A DNA stretch of 64,000 nt, taken from positions 3,844,001-3,908,000 of the forward strand of contig NZ_JQMJ01000004.1 of the NCBI RefSeq assembly GCF_000744655.1, in the 5' to 3' direction. Position 1 is the first letter of the stretch, and every line of letters starts with the position of its first letter. Below the pieces are notes generated by a model. It was not told where the DNA came from. It worked only from the letters and a program-made list of their open reading frames with translations, and made no database searches. A program made the position numbers and the translations under genes. Source of the stretch: Streptacidiphilus rugosus AM-16 (GTDB lineage Bacteria > Actinomycetota > Actinomycetes > Streptomycetales > Streptomycetaceae). Below, one piece after another: positions 1 through 8,965 of the stretch.

Positions 1-345
1 GCCGTCGGGCAGCAGCACGGGGTGACCGATCCGGCCGGTGTGCATCAGCTGCGCGAAGATCACCCCGCCCTCGCGGTGCACGGCGTCGGTCACCGTCCGC
101 CATGCCTCCACCTGCCCGGCGGTGTGCAGACCGGGCGTGTCGGGGTAGCCCTGGCCGACCGCCGACGGCTGGATGCCCTCGGTGACGATCAGCCCGGCGC
201 CGGCACGCTGGGCGTAGTACGTCGCCATCAGCTCGGTCGGCGCGGCGCCGGGCCCGTAGGCGCGACTGCGGGTCATCGGCGCCATCACGACGCGGCCGGC
301 GAGGCGGCGGCCGCCCAGGACGATGGGATCGAATGCGGTGGTCAT
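1..345 (-). CDS. Old Yellow Enzyme family NADH:flavin oxidoreductase (alkene reductase), 3' end outside window
   Basis: Only the first 115 codons lie in the window; the gene continues past base 1. The start ATG (complement of 343-345) is preceded by an AAGGAAG ribosome site. The N-terminus carries the family's MAPMTRSRA segment (FMN-binding beta strand) and a TYYAQRAGAGLIVTEG stretch typical of bacterial NemA/XenB-like ene-reductases, which reduce activated C=C bonds or nitro-esters with NAD(P)H through FMN. It is divergent from a MarR regulator (240 bp between starts) with a palindrome in between, so substrate-responsive control by that regulator is likely. Substrate cannot be told from this fragment. 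Confidence 0.9.
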   Translation of the reverse strand, partial: MTTAFDPIVLGGRRLAGRVVMAPMTRSRAYGPGAAPTELMATYYAQRAGAGLIVTEGIQPSAVGQGYPDTPGLHTAGQVEAWRTVTDAVHREGGVIFAQLMHTGRIGHPVLLPDG

Positions 346-410
346 GGTCGTCTTCCTTTTCCTTCAGGCTGTGGCTGCGCGAGGGCCCTGGATCAACCCG
401 GCGTGGCAGA

Positions 411-428
411 TACCTGTTCGAACAAGTA
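411..428. promoter_or_regulatory. Candidate MarR operator palindrome
   Basis: TACCTGTTCGAACAAGTA is an 18-bp inverted repeat with a single mismatched pair around a perfect TGTTCGAACA core. It lies between the divergent ene-reductase and marR genes, about 66 bp before the ene-reductase start, the usual place for a MarR-family site. Binding is inferred from position and symmetry only. Confidence 0.5.
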
Positions 429-515
429 AGTCCTACGGAACCATTCCGCTGCCTGCATGTGACTCACGTCACGTATACCTGCCAGCGAGAATGCACTCCC
501 CCACACATCTGGCCC

Positions 516-553
516 TTGACATCCCCTTGACCCCGCGATCCGGACGCTAGAAT
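516..553 (+). promoter_or_regulatory. Possible marR promoter
   Basis: TTGACA (516-521) and TTGACC (527-532) precede TAGAAT (548-553). The second -35 gives a 15-nt spacer, shorter than the usual 17, so the assignment is tentative. The -10-like box is 33 nt before the ATG at 586. Confidence 0.3.
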
Positions 554-585
554 TGGCTGCCCGAGCAAGGAGGAGCGAGGAAGAG

Positions 586-1116
586 ATGAGCCGGTCCACT
601 CCGGAGCCCGCCGGGGCGTCCACCGACGCGAGGTCCGCGGCCACCGTCCCGGTACCGGCCGCAGCCGGCGGCGGCCCGGTCAGTCACGCGATCTTCCGCC
701 TGGCCCGTCTGCACCGCATGTTCGCCGGACAACTGCTGCGCCCCCTGGGCCTGCACCCCGGTCAGGAGCTGGTCATGATGCACCTGTGGGAACTCGGCCC
801 CCAGCGCCAGACCGACCTCGTGCGTCTTCTGGACTCCGACGCCGCCACCATGACTCGCACCGTCCGCCGCCTGGAACAGGCGGGCTTCGTCCGCCGCCGC
901 CCCTGCCCCACCGACAAGCGGGCGTCCCTCATCGAACCCACGGCCGCCAGCCAGGTCCTGCGCCGCCAGGTCGAACAGGTCTGGGCCCAGCTCGAAGCCC
1001 TGGTCACCGCCGATCTCTCCCCCGCCGAAGGCGCTGCGGCCCTGGCCACCCTGGAGCGCCTGGAAGACAACCTCGCCCAGGCCGAAGCCCCCGCGGACAC
1101 GGACACGGACGGCTGA
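586..1116 (+). CDS. MarR family transcriptional regulator
   Basis: A 176-residue protein with a low-complexity Ala/Pro N-terminus (about 1-30) followed by the MarR winged-helix fold. An N-terminal helix (SHAIFRLARLHRMFAGQLLR) is followed by the recognition-helix region LLDSDAATMTRTVRRLEQAGFV and the basic wing RRRPCPTDKRA, with C-terminal dimerisation helices. The ATG at 586 is chosen because AAGGAGG lies upstream; an in-frame earlier GTG/ATG has no comparable site. It is divergent from the ene-reductase gene and is probably its repressor, releasing on small electrophilic or phenolic ligands as in other MarR/OYE pairs; the ligand is unknown. Confidence 0.88.
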   Translation: MSRSTPEPAGASTDARSAATVPVPAAAGGGPVSHAIFRLARLHRMFAGQLLRPLGLHPGQELVMMHLWELGPQRQTDLVRLLDSDAATMTRTVRRLEQAGFVRRRPCPTDKRASLIEPTAASQVLRRQVEQVWAQLEALVTADLSPAEGAAALATLERLEDNLAQAEAPADTDTDG

Positions 1117-1235
1117 CCCGCTCGCGTCGGGCCCGCCGCTACCCCCTCTACGCCTGCCCGGACGCGGGGGCGACGCGGGTGTGGACGAGGGAGTCGTCGG
1201 CGGGCGGGACTCACATGACCAGGGCAGGCGTGCGC

Positions 1236-1260
1236 CGGCGCGCCGCCCGGCGGCGCGCCG
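1236..1260. terminator. GC-rich inverted repeat between convergent genes
   Basis: Two copies of CGGCGCGCCG (1236-1245 and 1251-1260) are separated by CCCGG. Each copy is itself palindromic, so the pair can fold as one long stem or two short ones. It sits between the convergent marR and the 90-residue gene and could end transcription in both directions; there is no U-tract, as is common in Streptomyces. Confidence 0.4.
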
Positions 1261-1339
1261 TCCTCTCCATCGTTCCTCGACCCGGGGGTGTTCTTCCGCA
1301 CGGCTCGCGTGGGCCCGTCACGCGGGACGGCCCCACGCC

Positions 1340-1612
1340 TCACACGTCGTCGAGCGGCTCCGAGTAGCCGGGGCCCTCTTCCCACGCGGCGGTCGCGGCC
1401 GGCGGACCTGCGGCCTCGCCCTCCCAGACCCGCACCTCGACCCGGTGCGGCAGCTGCCCCTCCCGTACCCAGCGTCCCTGCAGCTCGGCCCGCAGATGCT
1501 GGGCCGCCAGGGACTTGGCGGAGACCGGCAGGTCCTCGGGCTCGCTGGGCGCGAGCAGCCGTACGCGCTCCTCCGCCCCGTCCTCGGTGATCCGTAGTTC
1601 GCAGCGGTACAT
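1340..1612 (-). CDS. Conserved hypothetical protein, 90 aa
   Basis: A small soluble, acidic protein (YRCELRITEDGAEERVRLLAPSE at the start, then an amphipathic segment and VRVWEGE). Two ATG codons are adjacent (1615 and 1612). The AGGAGG at 1618-1623 is 2 nt from the first and 5 nt from the second, so the second is preferred. It resembles small uncharacterised actinobacterial proteins with an N-terminal beta hairpin; no enzyme motif, Cys cluster or membrane segment is visible. Function unknown. It is convergent with marR. Confidence 0.65.
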   Translation of the reverse strand: MYRCELRITEDGAEERVRLLAPSEPEDLPVSAKSLAAQHLRAELQGRWVREGQLPHRVEVRVWEGEAAGPPAATAAWEEGPGYSEPLDDV

Positions 1613-1615
1613 CAT

Positions 1616-1913
1616 CGCCTCCTGACCCTCTCGCCCGGGCACAGCGACTTTCCGGACGTTCTGCCCCCTACCCCGGATCGACCCCCGCACACGAACCACC
1701 CGGCCGGCCACCGTCCGGCCGCGGGGGTCGCAGGACCGCCCACCCGGCGTGGGATCGAGGTAGACGCGGGCGATCTGCCGGGCGCACGTCCGTGCACGGG
1801 ACCGCCGAGCCTCGGGCGAGACCGACGGCCTCCGGCGGCTGCGGGGGCCGGACCGCGTGGGCGTGGCGCGCCGGGGTAGACGTCCTTGGGCGACACGGCC
1901 GGAGGGGGTCTTC
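1616..1913. other. Intergenic region without recognised feature
   Basis: About 300 bp between the divergent 90-residue gene and the vanZ-like gene. It holds the ribosome sites of both and presumably both promoters, but no convincing -35/-10 pair, repeat or small ORF was recognised. Confidence 0.4.
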
Positions 1914-2441
1914 ATGCGGGTGTTCCGAGAGGCGTCGGGGATGGGGCGGAGAGCGTTGGGGGGCTTGTTCCGGGCGCTGCTGCGCACGCTGGTGCGGAGC
2001 GTGGCGCTGTTGGCGTTCGCCGCCTGCGCGGCGGTGGTCATCAAGCTGACCCTGACGCCGTCGCCCGGGTCGGTGGGCATCGCCCACACCAATCTCCATC
2101 CGGGCGCGACCATCCGCCTGTACCTCGACCGGCCCTCGGTCCGCGAGGCGCTGCTCCAGGTCGGCGGGAACATCGTGGTCGGGGTGCCGTTCGGGCTGCT
2201 GCTCCCGGTGGTCAGCCGCAGGTTCAGGGGGCCGGTGCGGGTCACCCTGCTCACCGCGCTGTCGATCAGCGTGCTCGAGGGGTTGCAGCACTACTTCGTC
2301 GCCGGTCGCAGCTTCGACGTCGACGACATCATCCTGGCCGCCGCCGGAGGTCTGGTGGGCTATGTCCTGCTCGGCCGTCGGCTCTCCCGCCGGATCCATC
2401 CCGTCGGACGGCCGGGACGGACCGCCATGCGCACGGTCTGA
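1914..2441 (+). CDS. VanZ family membrane protein
   Basis: 175 residues with about four membrane segments: near 25-45 (SVALLAFAACAAVVIKL), GGNIVVGVPFGLLLPVV, VTLLTALSISVLEGLQ and VDDIILAAAGGLVGYVLLG. The N-x-x-V-G-V-P-F-G-L, S-x-x-E-x-x-Q-like and F-D-V-D-D-I elements are the VanZ-domain signature. VanZ was named for low-level teicoplanin resistance in enterococci, but most actinobacterial members have no known role. The start at 1914 follows GGAGGGGG; an in-frame ATG at 1857 has no ribosome site. It is followed at 90 bp by the YdcF-like gene on the same strand. Confidence 0.85.
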   Translation: MRVFREASGMGRRALGGLFRALLRTLVRSVALLAFAACAAVVIKLTLTPSPGSVGIAHTNLHPGATIRLYLDRPSVREALLQVGGNIVVGVPFGLLLPVVSRRFRGPVRVTLLTALSISVLEGLQHYFVAGRSFDVDDIILAAAGGLVGYVLLGRRLSRRIHPVGRPGRTAMRTV

Positions 2442-2531
2442 CGGCCGGTCACTCCGACGCGGTCCTGACGCGGCGACCGCGTGGGCCGTGGCAGAGTCTG
2501 TCCCATCGGTCCGACCTGATCCCTGGAGACC

Positions 2532-3536
2532 ATGACACCCCGCACGGCTCAGCTCGTTCTCGCGCTCGCCTTCCTGCTCGGCGCGCTCTTCCCAGGCCGG
2601 ACGCTGCGGCGCAGCGGGCTGGCGGCGCTCTGCCTGACCGCGGCCGGTATGACGCTCCTTCCCGAGCTGGCGGCCCCGCACGGAGCGCCCGGCGCCGTGG
2701 CCCGGGTACTCGGCATGACCGTCGCCGCGCTCCTGCTCGCCGTCGCGCTGCTTCTGCTGCTGGACGGCGCCGTCCTGCTGTGGCAGCAGGGAATCGCTGG
2801 CCCTCCGGTGGGGACCATGGCGGCCGGCCTGCTCCTGGCCGCGGCCGTCGCCGTCGCCGCGGCCGGGACGGTGGGAGCGCTGCCCGCCGCCCCGGCCGTC
2901 GTTCTCGGGGCCCCGGCCTTCTGCCTCACGGTGTTCTTCCTGCTTTTCCTCCGGCAGACGATGACGCGCGGCCGCCTGTGGCCGCGCCGGCCGGCGGGCT
3001 ATGTCGTCGTGCTGGGGGCGGCCCTCGCCGGCGGCGAGGTCTCCCCGCTGCTCGGGGACCGGCTGGACCGGGCCCTCGCCGCCTACCTGCACCTCCGCTC
3101 CCGGGGCGGCGATCCGACCGTGGTCGTGTCCGGAGGCCAGGGCGCGGACGAGGAACTCCCCGAGGCCGAGGCGATGTACCGCTACCTGCTGGCCCACGGG
3201 CTGCCCGCGCATCGCATGCTGCGGGAGAGCCGTTCCCGCAGCACCGAGGAGAACCTCGCCAACACCGCCGCCCTGATCGACACCCTGATCGACACCCGCG
3301 GAGCCTCCGCAGACCTGCTCGTGGTGACCAGCGACTTCCACGTCGTACGGACCGCGCTGATCATGGAACGTCTCGGGCTGCGCGGCAGCGTCGTCGGCGC
3401 TCGCACCCGCCTGGCGTACTGGCCGACCGCCGCGTTGCGGGAGTTCGTCGCCGTGCTCTGGTACGACCGACGGGCGGCCGCTTGCCTCGGCGCGCTGCTC
3501 GTCCTGCCGTGTGCGGCCCTGCTCCTGCCGGGCTGA
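2532..3536 (+). CDS. YdcF/SanA-like (DUF218) membrane protein
   Basis: 334 residues. The first 150 are hydrophobic (about five membrane helices). The rest is a DUF218 domain: YVVVLGAALAGGEVSPLLGDRLDRA, then VSGGQGADEELPEAEAM, then the ESRSRSTEENLANT and VVTSDFHVVRTALIMERLG motifs. Family members (E. coli SanA, YdcF, ElyC) act at the envelope and have been linked to barrier function and lipid-carrier metabolism, but the reaction is not settled. The domain layout (N-terminal helices, one DUF218 domain) is normal for actinobacteria. A final hydrophobic helix (ACLGALLVLPCAALLL) ends the protein. Confidence 0.87.
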   Translation: MTPRTAQLVLALAFLLGALFPGRTLRRSGLAALCLTAAGMTLLPELAAPHGAPGAVARVLGMTVAALLLAVALLLLLDGAVLLWQQGIAGPPVGTMAAGLLLAAAVAVAAAGTVGALPAAPAVVLGAPAFCLTVFFLLFLRQTMTRGRLWPRRPAGYVVVLGAALAGGEVSPLLGDRLDRALAAYLHLRSRGGDPTVVVSGGQGADEELPEAEAMYRYLLAHGLPAHRMLRESRSRSTEENLANTAALIDTLIDTRGASADLLVVTSDFHVVRTALIMERLGLRGSVVGARTRLAYWPTAALREFVAVLWYDRRAAACLGALLVLPCAALLLPG

Positions 3537-3655
3537 CCAGGGGCCGCGCGCGGCCGGGCCTGCGCCTGCCCGGATGGGCGCGCATGCCCTGAGGGTTGCG
3601 GGGCAGGCGCGTCCCGCGGGGATCCCAACGGTGGATCCTCAGGACGGAGACCGTG

Positions 3656-3841
3656 ATGAGCGCAGGAGACAAGGCCGCCCATGCGGCCCAGAAGGCGAAG
3701 GGCAAGGCGAAGGAGGCCGCGGGTTCCGCCGTGGGCAACGAGCGGTTGAAGACCGAAGGGCGTGCCGACCAGGCGGCGGCGGACGTGAAGCAGGCGGCGG
3801 AGAAGGCCAAGGACGCGGCGAAGGACGCCTTCAAGGGCTGA
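3656..3841 (+). CDS. CsbD family stress-response protein
   Basis: A 61-residue, Ala/Lys-rich helical protein with the CsbD pattern (KAKGKAKEAAGSAVGNERLKTEGRADQAAADVKQAAEKAKDA). B. subtilis CsbD is a SigB-controlled general-stress protein of unknown biochemical role. The start at 3656 follows GGACGGAGA; a GTG three bases earlier is an alternative. The gene is convergent with glgX across a strong inverted repeat. Confidence 0.92.
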   Translation: MSAGDKAAHAAQKAKGKAKEAAGSAVGNERLKTEGRADQAAADVKQAAEKAKDAAKDAFKG

Positions 3842-3854
3842 CCGCCACGGCCAC

Positions 3855-3889
3855 CGCGGGGCGGGCGCCGCCGGCGCTCCCGCCCCGCG
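3855..3889. terminator. Bidirectional terminator-like hairpin
   Basis: CGCGGGGCGGGCGC pairs with GCGCTCCCGCCCCGCG, with a single bulged base and a short loop, between the 3' ends of csbD (+) and glgX (-). Symmetry and position fit an intrinsic terminator acting on both strands; no U-tract is present. Confidence 0.6.
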
Positions 3890-3916
3890 CGCACGCCCGC
3901 CGCCTGCCCGGGCCGG

Positions 3917-6061
3917 TCAGGCCTCGGCGTTGCCGCGCAGGACCAGCAGTGCCCGTCCCTCCACGTCGACGGACGCGCCGGCCTTGAGCAGGGGCCGGAA
4001 CTCGGTGTACGGGATGGCGGTGTCGACCTCCACGGCCCACCACGGGTCGAGGCCCTCGGGAATGGTGAAGACCAGCGGCTCCCAGTGCGCGTTGAACAGC
4101 ATCAGGAAGGAGTCGTCCACGACCGGCAGTCCGCGCAGGTCGGGCTCGGGGATGGCCCTGCCGTTGAGATGGACCATCAAGGACTTGGCGAAGCCCGCGT
4201 TCCAGTCGGCGTCGGACATCTCCTCCCCCGCCGGGGTGTACCAGGCGATGTCCTTGAGGCCGTCGTGGGTCCCGCGGGGCGCGCGTCCCTGGAAGAAGCG
4301 CCTCCGGCGGAAGACCGGGTGCTCGCGGCGGAGCCTGATCAGGCTGCTGGTGTACTCCAGGAGTTCGCTGCCGTTCTCGGCCACGGACGGCCAGTCGATC
4401 CAGCTGAGCTCGTTGTCCTGACAGTAGGCGTTGTTGTTGCCGTGCTGGGTGCGCCCGAGTTCGTCGCCGTGGGCCAGCATCGGCACGCCCTGGGACAGCA
4501 TCAGCGTGGCGATCATGTTGCGCTGCTGCCGGGCGCGCAGCGCGAGGACGGCGCGCTTGCGGGTGGGCCCTTCGACGCCGCAGTTCCAGGAACGGTTGTG
4601 GCTCTCGCCGTCGCGGTTGTGCTCGCCGTTGGCCTCGTTGTGCTTGCCGTCGTAGGAGACGAGGTCGCGCAGGGTGAAGCCGTCGTGCGCGGTGACGAAG
4701 TTGACCGAGGCGTGCGGTCGGCGCCCGTCGTCCTGGTAGAGGTCGGCGGATCCGGTGAGCCGGGAGGCGAACTCGCCCAGGGTGCCCCCCTCGCCCCGCC
4801 AGAAGTCGCGGACGCAGTCCCGGTACCTGCCGTTCCACTCCGTCCACAACGGCGGGAAGTTGCCCACCTGGTAGCCGCCGTCGCCGAGGTCCCACGGCTC
4901 GGCGATCAGCTTGACCTGCGAGACCACCGGATCCTGCTGCACCAGGTCGAAGAAGGAGGAGAGCCGGTCGACCTCGTGGAACTGACGGGCCAGGGTGGCG
5001 GCCAGGTCGAAGCGGAATCCGTCGACGTGCATCTCGGTGACCCAGTACCGGAGCGAATCCATGATCAGCTGAAGTGTGTGCGGGTGGTTCATCCGCAGGC
5101 TGTTGCCCGTGCCGGTGGTGTCCCAGTAGTAGCGCGGGTTGTGCGGGGCCAGCCGGTAGTAGGCGGCGTTGTCCAGGCCGCGGAAGGAGAGCGTCGGCCC
5201 GAGGTGGTTGCCCTCGGCGGTGTGGTTGTAGACCACGTCCAGGATGACCTCGATCCCGGCCTCGTGCAGGGCCTTCACCATCGCCTTGAACTCCTGCACC
5301 TGTTCGCCCCGCTGCCCCGAGGAGGCATAGGCGTTGTGCGGCGCGAAGAACCCGATGGTGTTGTAGCCCCAGTAGTTCGACAGGCCCTGCTCGACCAGCG
5401 TGTGGTCCTGGAGGAACTGGTGGACCGGCATCAGTTCGACGGCGGTGATCCCCAGTTGGGTGAGGTACTCCACGACCGCCGGATGGGCCAGTCCCGCGTA
5501 GCTGCCGCGCAGCGCCTCGGGGACGCCCGGATGGGTCCGTGACAGGCCCTTCACGTGGGCCTCGTAGATCACGGTCTCGTGGTACGGGGTCCGCGGCGGA
5601 TGGTCGGTGCCCCAGTCGAAGTACGGGTTGATGACGACCGAGCGTGCCGCGTGCGCCGCGGAGTCGAGGTCGTTGCGCCGCCGGCGGTTGGCGAACTCGT
5701 ACCCGTACAGCGCCTCGTGCCAGGCGACGTCACCCTCGATCGCCTTGGCGTAGGGGTCGAGCAGCAGCTTGGCGGGGTTGCCGAGCAGGCCCTGCGACGG
5801 ACGGTGCGGGCCGTGCGCGCGGAAGCCGTAGCGTTGCCCCGGGTGGACGTCGTGGAGGTGGATGTGGTGCACGAACCCGTCCACCTCCCGCAACGCCACC
5901 CGGTCCTCACGGCCGGACTCGTCGAACAGGCACAGCTCGACCTTGTCGGCCGCCCCGGAGAAGACCGCGAAGTTGGTGCCCGCACCGTCGAACGTCGCGC
6001 CGAGCGGCCAGGCCGCCCCCGGTCGGCTGCTGATGTCCGCGCTCGTCCGCCAGATCTGCAT
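3917..6061 (-). CDS. glgX: Glycogen debranching enzyme GlgX
   Basis: 714 residues, GH13. It hydrolyses the alpha-1,6 branch of limit dextrins produced by glycogen phosphorylase (isoamylase-type). An N-terminal CBM48-like beta domain (about 15-160) is followed by the catalytic barrel with all four GH13 regions: DVVYNHT (about 275-281), VDGFRFDL with nucleophile Asp (about 352), IAEPWDLG with acid/base Glu (about 388), and VTAHDGF. The start at 6061 (MQIWRTS) follows GGGGGTCGGG; an in-frame ATG at 6076 lacks a site. It is a normal-length member. The adjacent upstream gene on the same strand is a secreted hydrolase and is probably unrelated; other sugar genes lie within 15 kb. Confidence 0.95.
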   Translation of the reverse strand: MQIWRTSADISSRPGAAWPLGATFDGAGTNFAVFSGAADKVELCLFDESGREDRVALREVDGFVHHIHLHDVHPGQRYGFRAHGPHRPSQGLLGNPAKLLLDPYAKAIEGDVAWHEALYGYEFANRRRRNDLDSAAHAARSVVINPYFDWGTDHPPRTPYHETVIYEAHVKGLSRTHPGVPEALRGSYAGLAHPAVVEYLTQLGITAVELMPVHQFLQDHTLVEQGLSNYWGYNTIGFFAPHNAYASSGQRGEQVQEFKAMVKALHEAGIEVILDVVYNHTAEGNHLGPTLSFRGLDNAAYYRLAPHNPRYYWDTTGTGNSLRMNHPHTLQLIMDSLRYWVTEMHVDGFRFDLAATLARQFHEVDRLSSFFDLVQQDPVVSQVKLIAEPWDLGDGGYQVGNFPPLWTEWNGRYRDCVRDFWRGEGGTLGEFASRLTGSADLYQDDGRRPHASVNFVTAHDGFTLRDLVSYDGKHNEANGEHNRDGESHNRSWNCGVEGPTRKRAVLALRARQQRNMIATLMLSQGVPMLAHGDELGRTQHGNNNAYCQDNELSWIDWPSVAENGSELLEYTSSLIRLRREHPVFRRRRFFQGRAPRGTHDGLKDIAWYTPAGEEMSDADWNAGFAKSLMVHLNGRAIPEPDLRGLPVVDDSFLMLFNAHWEPLVFTIPEGLDPWWAVEVDTAIPYTEFRPLLKAGASVDVEGRALLVLRGNAEA

Positions 6062-6185
6062 CCCGACCCCCAGCACGTAGGTGTGACCCGACTGCGTGTG
6101 CCTACCGTCTGCCCGCTCGCCGAAATCCCAAGCAGGGCTGCTTGTCTGACTGAGCGACAGTTCGCGTCGTCCGTGCCGGGACCGG

Positions 6186-7461
6186 CTAGTGCTCGAAGGT
6201 GATCGGGTACGGCGACGGACCGCCGTCCAGCAGGTGGTCGTCGCAGCCCTTCAGGAACCGGTCGAAGAACGAGCCCACCAGCGCCCGGTCGGCGGCCACC
6301 GCCCCGCTGCGCGTCCACGGTTCCGACCGCCGCGTCCAGCGTCGCGGCCGGCACCTTGCCGGCCAGCTGCGGCAGCAGCGCCTTGGCGTCGGTGAACGAG
6401 GCGTGCTCGGACCCGTTCAGCGTGACATCGGCCTTCCAGCCGCGCTGGTGCTGCCAGAACGACGCCCACGACGGCTCGCCGTGAATACTGCTGGCCTCGC
6501 TGCCGGAACTGCCCATCAGCAGGAACGGCCGGTCCAGTCCGTGCAGGGCGACCTGGCTCAGCTGGGTGCCGTCGGGCTTGACGGTGTACTCCAGGGTCCC
6601 GTCCAGGTCGACACCCGCCCTGATCCGCGGATCGGCCTCCATCACGTTCGCCGCCGTGAACCCGCCGGCGGAGTGCCCGAACATGCCGATCCGGTGCAGG
6701 TCCATGCCGTCGGTCAGCCGGTGGGGCAGGCTCGGCAGCCGGTCGAGCACCAGCTCGGTGTCGGCCTGGCGCGCCGCCATCAGCTTGGTGAAGAACGCCA
6801 GGGTCGTGCCGTTCCGGTACGCCTGGTCCCAGGCCTCCAGCACCGTCGCGTTCCCGACCACGTGGCCGTCGGGGAACTGCGTCGCCGGGGCCTCCCCGGT
6901 GTGGTCGACGGTGACCACCACGTAGCCCCGCGAGGCCAGGTCCTCGACCAGCGACACGTTCCAGTCCCGCGAGTCACCGGCGCCGGGCGAGTACAGGACG
7001 ACCGGGAAGCGGCCCGGTGCCATCGCGGCGTCCTTGACCGAGTGGGTCCTGGTGGCGGCCCAGTTCACCAGACCGGCGGGCAGGCCGTCGCCCTGCTCGA
7101 CCGACGCCCCGACCGCCGCGGCCACCGCCGGGGGGAACTGGTGGGTGACCGCCTTCCCTGCCGTGCGCACCGCCGGGTAGAAGACGCTGATCATCAGCTC
7201 CCGATAGGGCCGGCTCGGCGTCCACGGGTCCGCGCGCCGGTCGTCGACGATCCGGAAGGCCGACTCCCCCGTGGCGTAGTGACCGCGCGGCGCGGGAAGC
7301 GTGAGCGTCCGTCCCTTCGCGGCGTCCGGCGACGCCGGCGCGGACAGCGGCGCCACACCGTGCGCGACGGGAACGGCCGACGCCGGGACCACGGTCGAGA
7401 CGGCGAGACCGGCGACGACGAGGCCGGCCACGGAGGCGGCGACGAGACGAGAGCTGCGCAT
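6186..7461 (-). pseudogene. Secreted alpha/beta hydrolase (PET hydrolase/PAF-acetylhydrolase-like), frameshifted near the 3' end
   Basis: A signal peptide (about 1-30, ending VPASA) precedes an esterase fold with FGHSAGG (nucleophile Ser about 264), DLDGTL (Asp about 286) and SEHASF (His about 353). The expected C-terminus (VAADRALVGSFFDRF...ITFEH, stop at 6186-6188) is in another frame. One extra C in the CCCC run at 6302-6305 shifts the frame at about residue 386, and without it the gene is exactly 425 codons. As written, the ribosome would run on into glgX sequence. All catalytic residues precede the shift. The cause may be a real mutation or a base-calling error in a homopolymer. The start at 7461 follows AAGGA. 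Confidence 0.75.
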
Positions 7462-7823
7462 GTGAGGATCCTTCAGATGCGACGTTACGTGCACGGACCT
7501 CTCGATCCTCGCAACGCGCCCTCCCACGGGCCACGGTGCTACCAGGCGTGTCGCCCCGGGGGACATCCCCACCGCCACGCGGTGGACAGCCGGTAGGCAT
7601 CGCTGCGGCGGGCACCCGCCCGCGACTGCAGAACCCGGGCTCGTGCGGCGTGAGTAGGACGGACCCGGGCCGGGAACCAGCGTGGCATGGTGCCGGCCGC
7701 CGGCCCGAGGGGGTTGATCGCATGGCGTGGAACGTCCTCGCCGTGGTGCTTCGCCCCTCACCCCGCCTCCGGCCGCCCCTCAGCCGTGAGCCGCGCCCCG
7801 CGCGCGCACGGCCCCGAAGCGGG
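7462..7823. other. Intergenic region, nothing recognised
   Basis: About 360 bp between the hydrolase start and the end of the hydroxyacid dehydrogenase gene, both on the minus strand. It must hold the hydrolase promoter, but no clear -35/-10 pair, repeat or plausible small gene was seen. Confidence 0.4.
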
Positions 7824-8768
7824 TCAGGTCAGGGTGCGCACCGGGGCGCCGGCGGCCCAGGCGGCGATGTCCTCGACCGCGTCGCGGTAGAAGACCTCGA
7901 ACAGGTCGCGGGTCAGATAGCCGATGTGCGGGGTCAGGACGGTGTTCGGGGCGGAGCGCAGGGGGTGGTCCACGGGCAGCGGTTCGCGGTCGAAGACGTC
8001 CAGTGCCGCTCCCGCGATCGATCCGCCGGTCAGGGCGTGCAGCAGGGCCGGCTCGTCGACGATCGGCCCGCGTGAGGTGTTGACCAGGATGGCCGTGGGC
8101 TTCATCAGGCGCAGCTCGGGCTCGCCTACGAGGCCGCGGGTCCGCTCGCTGAGCCTCAGGTGGACGCTCAGGACGTCCGCGCGGGCGAACAGTTCCTCGC
8201 GCGGCACGTGCGTGACTCCGTGGGCCCGGGCGTCCTCGGGACGCAGGTTCTGGCTCCAGGCGATCGTCTCCATGCCGAAGGCCTGACCGACCCGCGCCAC
8301 GCGGCTGCCGAGGTTGCCCAGGCCCAGCAGCCCGAGGGTGGCCCGGTTCAGGCTGGTCCCCATGCCCACCTGCCAGCCGCCGCGGCGTACGGACTCGGCG
8401 CTCCGGGGGATTTGGCGGGCCGCGGCGAGGATCAGCCCCCAGGTCAGTTCCACGGTGGGCTGGGGGAAGTAGCCCGTGCCGGTCACGGTGATGTTCAGCC
8501 GCCGGGCGGCGTCGAGGTCGATGGACGCGTTGCCGGGGCCGGTGGTGACGAGCAGGGCCAGCTGGGGCAGGCGGCTCAGCGTGGAGTCGGGGAACGCGGT
8601 CCGTTCGCGCATGGCGACGACGACGTCGTGGTCGGCCAGGGCGCCGACGACCGCCGCCTCGTCCGGGAAGGGCTCGGTGAACACGTCGATGCGGGCCGCG
8701 CCGAGGGAGTCCCAGTCCGCGAGGCCCAGGGCGACGTTCAGGTAGTCGTCCAGTACCGCGACCTTCAT
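7824..8768 (-). CDS. D-isomer-specific 2-hydroxyacid dehydrogenase family protein
   Basis: 314 residues. The NAD-binding Rossmann motif GLLGLGNLGSRVARVG is followed by NTSRGPIVDEPALLHAL (catalytic Arg), ALDVFDREPLP (Glu) and TPHIGYLT (catalytic His). The N-terminal substrate domain (MKVAVLDDYLNVA) resembles bacterial phosphoglycerate/hydroxypyruvate-reductase-like paralogues annotated as D-2-hydroxyacid dehydrogenases, which interconvert 2-oxo and D-2-hydroxy acids. Length is typical. The lone position gives no substrate hint. No strong ribosome site precedes the ATG. Confidence 0.9.
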   Translation of the reverse strand: MKVAVLDDYLNVALGLADWDSLGAARIDVFTEPFPDEAAVVGALADHDVVVAMRERTAFPDSTLSRLPQLALLVTTGPGNASIDLDAARRLNITVTGTGYFPQPTVELTWGLILAAARQIPRSAESVRRGGWQVGMGTSLNRATLGLLGLGNLGSRVARVGQAFGMETIAWSQNLRPEDARAHGVTHVPREELFARADVLSVHLRLSERTRGLVGEPELRLMKPTAILVNTSRGPIVDEPALLHALTGGSIAGAALDVFDREPLPVDHPLRSAPNTVLTPHIGYLTRDLFEVFYRDAVEDIAAWAAGAPVRTLT

Positions 8769-8965
8769 GGTCAGTCACCGGCTCTCGTGTGCGGCTCGCC
8801 CCGCGCGCGAACGGCGCGCACGTCCTGCCCCACGGTAAGCCCTCGGCCGCCGCGGGGTGCCCGGCACGCCCGGCCGGGAGGAACCGCCCCGGCAGCCCCG
8901 AAGCGCCGATCCGCGACAAGTCGGATACCTTGCCACTCGGGGGCCGTACACCGTTCGGAGCGCTC

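Noticed and set aside
1668-3341. 557-codon open frame on the minus strand
   Set aside because: It is the mirror of the vanZ-like and ydcF-like genes; composition is Gln/Gly/Arg-rich with no domain, as expected for antisense frames in GC-rich DNA.
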